Assembly (NCBI GenBank): GCA_046729855.1
Contig: JBKPHM010000096.1
Coordinates: 1 to 21,604 of the forward strand
Reading direction: 5' to 3'
Length of the DNA stretch: 21,604 bases
Source of the DNA: DATHSY01 sp046729855
Lineage (GTDB): Bacteria; Actinomycetota; UBA4738; HRBIN12
A program made the translations under genes and the position numbers. Shown here in pieces: positions 6,116-12,332 of the stretch (positions are counted from its first letter, which is position 1; each line of letters begins with the position of its first letter). Below the pieces are notes generated by a model that worked only from the letters and a program-made list of their open reading frames with translations, ran no database searches and was not told where the DNA came from.

Positions 6116-7765
6116 CTATGCGGCCAGCCGCGCGAACAGCCGCTCGCGGCGGACAAGGAAGGGACCCATCGCGAGCGCCGTCACCGGCGCCGAACCGAAC
6201 AGCTCGAGCGCGTCCCTCGGCGAGTTGACGATCGGCCGTCCCGCGGTGTTCAGGCTGGTGTTCACGACCAGAGGTACCCCGGTTCGCCGTTCGAAGGCGT
6301 CGAGCATCCGCGCGACCAGCGGCTCCTGGCGGCCTTCGACCGTTTGGATGCGCGCGGACCCGTCGACGTGCGTGACCGCGGGGATCCGGTCCCTCCACTC
6401 GGGCCGCACGACGTGTGTGAAGAGCATGTACGGGCTCGGGAGCGGACCGTCGAAGATCTCGGTCGCTCGCTCGGCGAGCACCATCGGCGCGATGGGCCGG
6501 AACTGCTCACGCCCTTTCACGTCGTTCAGGCGCTCGAGGTTTCCTGGCTGCCGCGGGTCGGCGAGCAAGCTGCGATGTCCGAGCGCCCGCGGACCGTACT
6601 CCGCGCGGCCCTGGAACCACGCGACGATGCCGTTCGCGGCGAGCTCGCTCGCAACGGCGTCGGCGACGTCGACCGGCCGCTCGTAGACGAGGTCCGCGCG
6701 CGCCAGCGCGTCCTCGACCTCGTCGTCGTTCCACTCCGGCCCAAGCGCCGCCGTCGGCATCGGCCGGACGTCGTCGCCGAGCTCGCGCGCCATGTGCAGC
6801 GCGGCGCCGAGCGCCGTGCCGGCGTCGCCGGCAGCCGGTTGGACCCAGAGCGTTCGGAACGGACCCTCGCGGGCGATCCGGCTGTTTGCCACACAGTTGA
6901 GCCCGACACCTCCGGCCATCACGAGCGCTTCGTCGCCCGTGCGATCGTGGAGCCACCCGGCTAGCTCGAGCAGGACCTCCTCGAGGCGAACCTGCACGCT
7001 CATCGCGAGGTCCGCGTGGTCCGGATCCCAGGCCTCTCCCGTCCGCTTCTTGGCGTACGCGCCCCAATCGATCGGATCGACGCGGAACCCGCCGTCGGGG
7101 GTGGTGCGAATCGCCGCGCGGAAATCGTCGAGGAACGACGGCTGGCCGTACGCCGCGAGGCCCATCACCTTGTACTCGTCGGAGGACCGCCGGAAACCGA
7201 GGTGCTCCGTGACGTCTTCATACATCACGCCAAGCGAGTGCGGCAGCTCCTGCGTCGCGAGAGGACGCAGCTCGCCGTCCTCGGCATGCCCCGAGAGGTA
7301 CGACGTGCGCTCGCCCCGACCGTCGAGCACCATGACGCTGGCCGTGCGGTGCGGTCCGGCGAGGTAGGCCGATGCTGCGTGCGCCGCGTGATGCCCAACG
7401 AACCGAACGATCCCGGGGTCGATCCCCGGCAGCGCGGTCGCGAGGAACCTCGGCGCGCGCCGGACGTAGAGCGTGCGGAGCGGCTCCCATCCGTCCTCCG
7501 TGATGTCCGGCGCGACCGGTGGCGCGAGGGCAGGGTCGTACGAATACGCGATGGCATTGAGGTCCTCGGGCGCGAGGCCGCCCGCCTCAAGGCACCACCG
7601 CGCGGATGCGACCGGGAGCTCCCAGGTCGAGAAGGGGACAGACTCCTTGCCGTGCTTGCGCCGCGAGAAGCGCTCCTCCTCCGCCGCGGCGACGGTCTCG
7701 CCGTCCACCACCAGCGCCGCGGCAGGGTCGTGAAACACCGCGTTGATGCCCAGCACCCGAGCCAA
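6116..7765 (-). CDS. NodU/CmcH-family O-carbamoyltransferase
   Basis: This 549-residue enzyme starts at TTG 7763-7765 behind a strong GGGAGGCGG ribosome site. The N-terminal ASKHA-fold domain begins VLGINAVFHDPAAALV, includes the metal-binding FVGHHAAHAASAYL motif (His125, His126, His129) and VLDGRGERTSYL, then EYKVMGLAAYG. The C-terminal YrdC-like/carbamoyltransferase portion includes VMAGGVGLNCVANSRI, EYGPRALGHRSLLADPR and VNTSLN. The family transfers carbamoyl from carbamoyl phosphate through carbamoyl-adenylate to a sugar hydroxyl. With GmhB 8 bp downstream and heptosyltransferase upstream, I infer it carbamoylates a heptose or heptose-containing glycan. A stress-type promoter at 7818-7842 allows it to be expressed separately from the genes upstream. 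Confidence 0.92.
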   Translation of the reverse strand: MARVLGINAVFHDPAAALVVDGETVAAAEEERFSRRKHGKESVPFSTWELPVASARWCLEAGGLAPEDLNAIAYSYDPALAPPVAPDITEDGWEPLRTLYVRRAPRFLATALPGIDPGIVRFVGHHAAHAASAYLAGPHRTASVMVLDGRGERTSYLSGHAEDGELRPLATQELPHSLGVMYEDVTEHLGFRRSSDEYKVMGLAAYGQPSFLDDFRAAIRTTPDGGFRVDPIDWGAYAKKRTGEAWDPDHADLAMSVQVRLEEVLLELAGWLHDRTGDEALVMAGGVGLNCVANSRIAREGPFRTLWVQPAAGDAGTALGAALHMARELGDDVRPMPTAALGPEWNDDEVEDALARADLVYERPVDVADAVASELAANGIVAWFQGRAEYGPRALGHRSLLADPRQPGNLERLNDVKGREQFRPIAPMVLAERATEIFDGPLPSPYMLFTHVVRPEWRDRIPAVTHVDGSARIQTVEGRQEPLVARMLDAFERRTGVPLVVNTSLNTAGRPIVNSPRDALELFGSAPVTALAMGPFLVRRERLFARLAA

Positions 7766-7816
7766 CCGACCGCCTCCCGAACGTCCGCACCCGTGCGCGC
7801 GCCTCCTCGTGAGCGG

Positions 7817-8980
7817 CTACCCGGGCGCCGTGTGGGACAAACCGTCGTTTTCGTGCTGCGGGGGGTTCCGCGTTCGCATGACGCGGGGGCGGACGAGCGC
7901 GGCCGCGCGGCGTGACGGCGCCGCCTGCTCCAGCAGCTCCCCGACGGCTGCTACGACGCGTTCGACGGGGACGCCGCGCAGGCACGCATGATGTCCCATC
8001 GGGCAGATGCTCTTGAAGCAGTTGCGGCACGGGACGTCCTGGTACAGCACGCGGGACGGCACGTGCCACGGAACATGCTGCGGATTCGTGTAGGCGTACA
8101 GGTCCACGACCGGCGTGCCGACCGCGGCCGCGATGTGCGCGGGTCCGGTGTTGTTCGTGACAACGGCCGACGCACGGGTCAGAAGGCCGGCCAGCTCGGC
8201 CAGATCCAGCGCACCGGCGAGCGACGTACCGGCGCCCGCCGCGGCGCGGACGCCGTCCGCCAGCCCGCGGTCGTCCCCGGAACCCGTGAAGACCACGCGG
8301 ACGCCCTGCCGCTCGAGGCGTCGGGCGATCTCTGCGAACCGTTCGGCCGGGTACCTCCGGGACGGTGCGTTCGCGCCGGGATGGATCGCGACCCACGGAC
8401 GCTCGCCGTCTAGCCGCAGGTCGCCGAGGACCCGGTCGACGCGGGCGCGCGCGTCGGTGGGCACCGCCAGTGAGAGCCGCTCGTCGTCCGCCGTACGTCC
8501 GAGCGACGCCACGAGGTCGAGCTGTCGCCGGACCTCGTGGCGGATCCCGGCCACGGGCTCGGGGTCGGGGATCCAGTCCGTCAGCAGCGCGTACGGGTTC
8601 TCGCGGCAGTGCGCCGCCCGCATCGGGATCCCGGCGAGCCAGCACGTCAGCGCCGCGGGGAGCGGGCTCTGCGTGAACACGGTGAAGATCACGGCGCCGT
8701 CGAACCCAGCCGCGGCGAGCCGGTCGGTCGTCGAGCGATCCGTCGCAGGTCCGGCGCGCTGACCGTGCTTCATCCACGGCGCGTCGTAGACGATCGTCGC
8801 GTCGACGTCGGGGACGAGCGCGGCGACGCGCGACCCGGCCGTCGACGTCAGGAGCGTGACGCGCGTTCCGGGCACCGAGCGGAGGGCGCGCAACGCCGGC
8901 GTGGTCATCAGGACGTCGCCGACCCCGTCGAGCCGGACGGCGAGGATCCGTCGCGCGCCGTCCCAGCCGGCCGTCCTCAC
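7817..8980 (-). CDS. GT9-family glycosyltransferase, heptosyltransferase-like (1)
   Basis: This 387-residue GT-B enzyme has its GTG start at 8978-8980, 4 bp after the SDR stop. The N-terminal domain has AVRLDGVGDVLMTTPALRAL, the GT9 acceptor-side glycine-rich signature. The C-terminal nucleotide-sugar domain has VAIHPGANAPSRRYPAERFA, TGSGDDRGLAD and VTNNTGPAHIAAAVGTPVV, as in ADP-heptose:LPS heptosyltransferases. Near the C-terminus is an unusual Cys cluster, CRNCFKSICPMGHHACL (about residues 317-333), which may bind metal. With the isomerase, phosphatase and HldE genes present, ADP-heptose is the likely donor; the acceptor is unknown. The last bases form part of the downstream promoter: the TAG stop lies in its GGGTAG. 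Confidence 0.88.
   Translation of the reverse strand: MRTAGWDGARRILAVRLDGVGDVLMTTPALRALRSVPGTRVTLLTSTAGSRVAALVPDVDATIVYDAPWMKHGQRAGPATDRSTTDRLAAAGFDGAVIFTVFTQSPLPAALTCWLAGIPMRAAHCRENPYALLTDWIPDPEPVAGIRHEVRRQLDLVASLGRTADDERLSLAVPTDARARVDRVLGDLRLDGERPWVAIHPGANAPSRRYPAERFAEIARRLERQGVRVVFTGSGDDRGLADGVRAAAGAGTSLAGALDLAELAGLLTRASAVVTNNTGPAHIAAAVGTPVVDLYAYTNPQHVPWHVPSRVLYQDVPCRNCFKSICPMGHHACLRGVPVERVVAAVGELLEQAAPSRRAAALVRPRVMRTRNPPQHENDGLSHTAPG
7818..7842 (-). promoter_or_regulatory. SigB/SigF-type promoter for the carbamoyltransferase-gmhB pair
   Basis: Minus strand: GGTTT (GTTT at 7842-7839), 16 nt spacer, GGGTA at 7822-7818. It lies inside the last codons of the upstream GT9 gene and ends in that gene's stop codon. 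The predicted start at about 7809-7811 gives a leader of about 45 nt to the TTG at 7765. Confidence 0.55.
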
Positions 8981-8984
8981 GTCA

Positions 8985-9761
8985 TCACGGCCACGACGTC
9001 TCCCCCATCGGGATCACCATGACCTCGGGGATCACGGTTTCGTCCGGCTGCGTAAGGACGAACCGGACCGTCTCGGCGACGTTGCGCGGATCCTGCAACA
9101 CGGCGGGATCGAGGTCCGGGAACCGATCCAGCAGGAACGGCGTCCGCATCCCGCCGGCGACGACGGCCGTGACCTTGATGCCGAGCGGGCGGGCTTCGGT
9201 GTGCAACGCGTGGCTGAACCCGAGCAGTCCCCATTTGGTGGCGTGGTAGGCCGACGCGTTCGGCCACGCGCGCTTGGCCGCGGTAGAGACGACGTTGACG
9301 ATGTGGCCGCCGCCGCGCTCGCGCATGAGCGGGAACACGGCGCGCGACATCACGACGGGGCCGCGGAGGTTCACGCCGAGGATCCGGTCCCAGTCCTTGA
9401 GCGAGAGCTCCTCGAACGGCGCCGTCACATCGACCCCGGCGTTGTTCACGAGGACGTCGAGACCGCCGCAGCGGCGACCGACGGCGGCGACGACGTCCGA
9501 GGCCGAGGAAGCGTCCGTGACGTCCAGCGCGACGGCCTCGACCTCGCCGCCCGCGTCCCTGAGCCCGCGCGCCGTATGCTCCGCGAGGTCGACCCGGACA
9601 TCTCCGGCGACGACCCGCGCGCCGGCGTTGGCGAGGGTCCGCACGATCGCCCTACCGAGGCCGCGTGCGCCGCCGGTGACCAGCACGACACGACCGGACA
9701 CCGACGACTCGCCCCTGGGCGAGCCGGTCGGCTGGAGGGTCCGCTCGACCGCCGCTGACAT
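8985..9761 (-). CDS. Classical short-chain dehydrogenase/reductase
   Basis: The protein has 258 residues if started at ATG 9759-9761, which has a GGGAGG ribosome site 3 nt upstream. The alternative ATG at 9798-9800 overlaps the upstream stop as ATGA but lacks a ribosome site. It carries the NAD(P)-binding TGGARGLG (29-36), NNAG (106-109) and the catalytic Ser159, Tyr172, Lys176 (YHATK). It is a classical SDR, not an extended SDR such as the epimerase HldD, so it is more likely to oxidise or reduce a hydroxyl/keto group of a sugar or precursor. It sits between the GT4-GmhA fusion and GT9 with near-zero spacing, so a role in the same glycan is likely, but the substrate cannot be read from sequence. 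Confidence 0.88.
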   Translation of the reverse strand: MSAAVERTLQPTGSPRGESSVSGRVVLVTGGARGLGRAIVRTLANAGARVVAGDVRVDLAEHTARGLRDAGGEVEAVALDVTDASSASDVVAAVGRRCGGLDVLVNNAGVDVTAPFEELSLKDWDRILGVNLRGPVVMSRAVFPLMRERGGGHIVNVVSTAAKRAWPNASAYHATKWGLLGFSHALHTEARPLGIKVTAVVAGGMRTPFLLDRFPDLDPAVLQDPRNVAETVRFVLTQPDETVIPEVMVIPMGETSWP

Positions 9762-9796
9762 CGTCCTCCCGTCCCGAGTGCGGGCGCGCCCCTGCG

Positions 9797-11704
9797 TCAT
9801 CCGGCCAGCGCGCGGCTTCCGGCGTCCATCTCGGTGTCGACCGGCGCGGCGCGGGCGACCTCCTCGGTCCACCGGCGGGCGAACAGCCGTTCCTCGATCA
9901 GCTCGCACATCGTGTGAACGACCAGGAGCTGGACCTCCTGGATCCGCTGCGTGTCCTCGATCGGAACGACGACCGGCACATCCGCGATCCTGCGCGCGTG
10001 CCCGCCGTCGCGCCCGAGTAGCGCCACGGACCGAGCGCCGCGCTCACGCGCCGCCTCGAGCGCGCGAACCACGTTCCGCGATCGCCCGCTCGTGCTGAGG
10101 ACGGCAACGACGTCGTCGGGACGAGCGAGGGCCTCGATCTGTCGCGCGAACACCTCGTCGAAGCAACCATCGTTCGCCCACGCGGTCAGCACCGCCGTGT
10201 CGGCCGTGAGCGCGATCGCGGGGAGGCCGGGACGATCGGGCCGACGGAAACGCCCGACGAGCTCGGTCGCGAAATGCTGTGACTCGGCCGCGCTCCCCCC
10301 GTTCCCGCAGACCAGGATCTTCCCGCCGCGCCCGAGGGACGCCACCATCGCCTCGACGGCCGCGAGCACCGAGCTCGGCACCAGCCGCCTGGACTCCTCG
10401 AACGCCGCGATCGCATCGCCGAACCGGCCTTCGATGGCGACGAGCTCGTCGGCGTCCTCGGGACGGTGGAGGCCGCCGGAGGTGAGCAGCCGCTCGTACA
10501 GCGCGGCCATCTCGTTGGCGACGATCCGCCACGTGAACAGGTCCTTCGCCCGGTTGATCGCCTGCCGACGGAACACGGCGAGCAGTCGCGGGTGCCCGAA
10601 GAGATGGTGGAGCCGCTCGGCGAGGAGGTCGGGCGCGTTCGGTGGCACGAGGTACCCGCACTCGCCATCACGGACCGTGAATTTGATGCCACCAACGTTC
10701 GAGCCGACGACGGGCGTACCGCACGCCATCGCCTCGATCGGGGTGATCCCGAAGGGCTCGTACCACGGCGTCGTGACGAACACGTCGGCCGCAGAGAAGT
10801 AGTACTTCAGCCGGTCGCGCGCGACGGGCCCGACGAACTCCACCCGATCGGCGACGTTCTCCTCGTGGGCGATCCCGCGGAGCCGCGCGATCTCGGGCGA
10901 GGCGTCCGGGTCGCCGGTCTCGCCGCCGACCACGATCAGCCGGGCCGACGTTGCGCGCTGCTGCACGAGACGCGCGAACCCGCGCACCGTGTTGTCGACA
11001 CCCTTGCGCGGGACCATCCGCCCGACGTGGAGGATGATGTGCTCGCGTAGCGGGATGCCGAGCGCCGCGCGCGCCAGGTCCTTGCTGATCGGCGACAGCT
11101 CGCGCGGGTCGAACCCTGCCGGGATGATCGAGATCTTCGCGGGATCCGCGTTGTAGAAGCGGATCAGGTCCTCCTCCTCCTGGGGGCATTCGGCGACGAT
11201 GTGGTCGGTCTCGCGGATGACCCGCTCCTCGATCTCGAAGCGCTCGTCCGGGAACCGGTCGGCGTCGCCCTGGTACCGCCGACGCACGCGGCCAAGCGCG
11301 TGGAACGTGACCACGAACGGCACGCCGAGCATCTGCTTCAGCTCACACGCGACGAGCCCGGACATCCAGAAGTTCGCGTGTGCGAGGTCGTACCGACGCG
11401 CCTGCCGCCGAGCGAACAGCACGACCTGCCCGGCGAACTCCGCCATGAACGGGAGCAAATCTTCCTTCGGGACCGGCTCGGGCGGCCCCGCGGGCACGTT
11501 GACGATCCGGACGCCGTCGAGCCACTCGGCGACCTCCGGCATCGCGGGACTGTCCCGCCGCGTGAAGACATCGACGTCATAACCGATCCGGACCAGATGT
11601 CGGGCCAGCTGCCCGACATAGACGTTTTGGCCACCGGCGTCGACCCCGCCCAGGACGGCGAGCGGCGACGCGTGTTCGCTAATGAGGGCGATCCGGCGGG
11701 TCAA
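9797..11704 (-). CDS. Fusion of a GT4 glycosyltransferase with a GmhA-type sedoheptulose-7-phosphate isomerase (SIS)
   Basis: One continuous 635-residue frame starts at TTG 11702-11704, with AAGGA 6 nt upstream. Residues 1 to about 405 are a GT-B/GT4 enzyme of the sucrose-phosphate-synthase/MshA style, with GGVDAGGQNVYVGQLA near the N-terminus, VGRMVPRKGVD, and the nucleotide-sugar motif EPFGITPIEAMACGTPVV (about 316-333). Residues from about 425 to 615 are a complete SIS domain with VCGNGGSAAESQHFATELVGRF, IALTADTAVLTAWANDGCF, STSGRSRNVVRALEAARERG, and RIQEVQLLVVHTMCE, matching phosphoheptose isomerase. The isomerase half would make D-glycero-D-manno-heptose-7-phosphate; the GT half would transfer a sugar. 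No stop or shift separates the halves. The gene heads the minus-strand operon under a stress-type promoter. Confidence 0.92.
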   Translation of the reverse strand: MTRRIALISEHASPLAVLGGVDAGGQNVYVGQLARHLVRIGYDVDVFTRRDSPAMPEVAEWLDGVRIVNVPAGPPEPVPKEDLLPFMAEFAGQVVLFARRQARRYDLAHANFWMSGLVACELKQMLGVPFVVTFHALGRVRRRYQGDADRFPDERFEIEERVIRETDHIVAECPQEEEDLIRFYNADPAKISIIPAGFDPRELSPISKDLARAALGIPLREHIILHVGRMVPRKGVDNTVRGFARLVQQRATSARLIVVGGETGDPDASPEIARLRGIAHEENVADRVEFVGPVARDRLKYYFSAADVFVTTPWYEPFGITPIEAMACGTPVVGSNVGGIKFTVRDGECGYLVPPNAPDLLAERLHHLFGHPRLLAVFRRQAINRAKDLFTWRIVANEMAALYERLLTSGGLHRPEDADELVAIEGRFGDAIAAFEESRRLVPSSVLAAVEAMVASLGRGGKILVCGNGGSAAESQHFATELVGRFRRPDRPGLPAIALTADTAVLTAWANDGCFDEVFARQIEALARPDDVVAVLSTSGRSRNVVRALEAARERGARSVALLGRDGGHARRIADVPVVVPIEDTQRIQEVQLLVVHTMCELIEERLFARRWTEEVARAAPVDTEMDAGSRALAG

Positions 11705-11755
11705 GCACCGTCCTTCTGTGTTACGACCCCGGCTGGGGTTCTCTGGCCCGTTCGG

Positions 11756-11779
11756 TACCCGGCAGGGTCCCGCGCAAAC
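11756..11779 (-). promoter_or_regulatory. SigB/SigF-type promoter for the GT4-GmhA operon
   Basis: Minus strand: GTTT (11779-11776), 15 nt spacer, GGGTA (11760-11756). The predicted start at about 11747-11749 gives a leader of about 44 nt to the TTG at 11704. This would be the main promoter for the GT4-GmhA, SDR and GT9 genes. Confidence 0.55.
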
Positions 11780-11894
11780 GGCGCCGCAGCCATCGGCGCG
11801 GTATGGGCGCGCGCTACTCGATCGTCGAGCCCGTGGGGCGTCGACCGGGCGCGTCGCGATGCCCCGCCGCGGCCATCGCGCTCACCTTAGTCCT

Positions 11895-11909
11895 TGGCGT
11901 CGGACGCCA
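11895..11909. repeat. 15-bp palindrome downstream of csbD-like gene
   Basis: TGGCGTC-G-GACGCCA is a perfect palindrome (7 bp arms). It lies 33 nt beyond the csbD-like stop and about 115 nt upstream of the GT4 operon promoter. It could be a terminator hairpin (no U-tract) or an operator. The rest of 11780-11941 shows nothing recognisable. Confidence 0.35.
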
Positions 11910-11941
11910 GCTTCCGGCCGACCCGCCCGGCCCTCGCCGCC

Positions 11942-12157
11942 TCACCGCTCGTTCGTCACGTCGCGCACGGCGTCCTTCGCCTTTCCGGCGGCGTCCTTGA
12001 CGTGACCCTTCGCTTGCTTGCCGTGCCCACGCAGCCGGTCGGCCTCGCCCTCGCGCTCCATCCGTTCGTCGTCGGTCGCGTCGCCAACCGCCTCCTTGAC
12101 GCGGCCCTTCGTCTCCTCCCAGCGCCCCTCGGCGCGGTCGCGCTTGGCATCGCTCAT
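11942..12157 (-). CDS. CsbD-family general stress protein
   Basis: The gene encodes 71 residues from ATG 12155-12157 with a near-perfect AAGGAGG ribosome site. The sequence is very hydrophilic and helical, with the CsbD-like core GRWEETKGRVKEAVGDATDD at the N-terminus, followed by EGEADRLRGHGKQAKGHVKDA and KDAVRDVTNE. CsbD proteins are small, abundant stress proteins; in Bacillus csbD belongs to the sigma-B regulon. The biochemical role is unknown. It is transcribed divergently from the RsbU-like phosphatase gene, which fits a stress-regulated location. A weak GTTC-N16-GGGAA site lies 59-83 nt upstream of the start. Confidence 0.88.
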   Translation of the reverse strand: MSDAKRDRAEGRWEETKGRVKEAVGDATDDERMEREGEADRLRGHGKQAKGHVKDAAGKAKDAVRDVTNER

Positions 12158-12215
12158 CGTCTGCCTCCTTGTGTCCTTGACGTGTCGTTCGCAGTCCCGG
12201 GCATCCATATGGTTC

Positions 12216-12240
12216 TTCCCACGGGAGAGGCTTCGTGAAC
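12216..12240 (-). promoter_or_regulatory. Weak stress-type promoter candidate for the csbD-like gene
   Basis: Minus strand: GTTC (12240-12237), 16 nt spacer, GGGAA (12220-12216). It departs from GGGTA at the fourth base. The position, about 60 nt from the start, and the stress-protein target make it plausible, but a single variant match has little weight alone. Confidence 0.3.
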
Positions 12241-12332
12241 GTCGGCTGCTTCCGCGAAGTCGGGAGCCCGGGATATCCTCGAACACCGGTGCGGATGACG
12301 ATCCCGTCCTGCTGGAGGTGACGCGCCCGACC

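Noticed and set aside
7587..8777. 396-codon minus-strand frame inside the GT9/carbamoyltransferase region
   Set aside because: It is an alternative frame of two well-supported genes; the translation is Arg-rich with no recognisable domain.
8985..9761. SDR as a possible HldD epimerase
   Set aside because: The motifs TGGARGLG, NNAG and YHATK with 258 residues are those of classical SDRs; HldD is an extended SDR with a TGxxGxxG start and different length.
12018..12332. N-terminal extension of the SpoIIE phosphatase frame
   Set aside because: It runs antisense through the csbD-like gene and is not PAS-like; the PAS region begins just after the ATG at 12333/12354.
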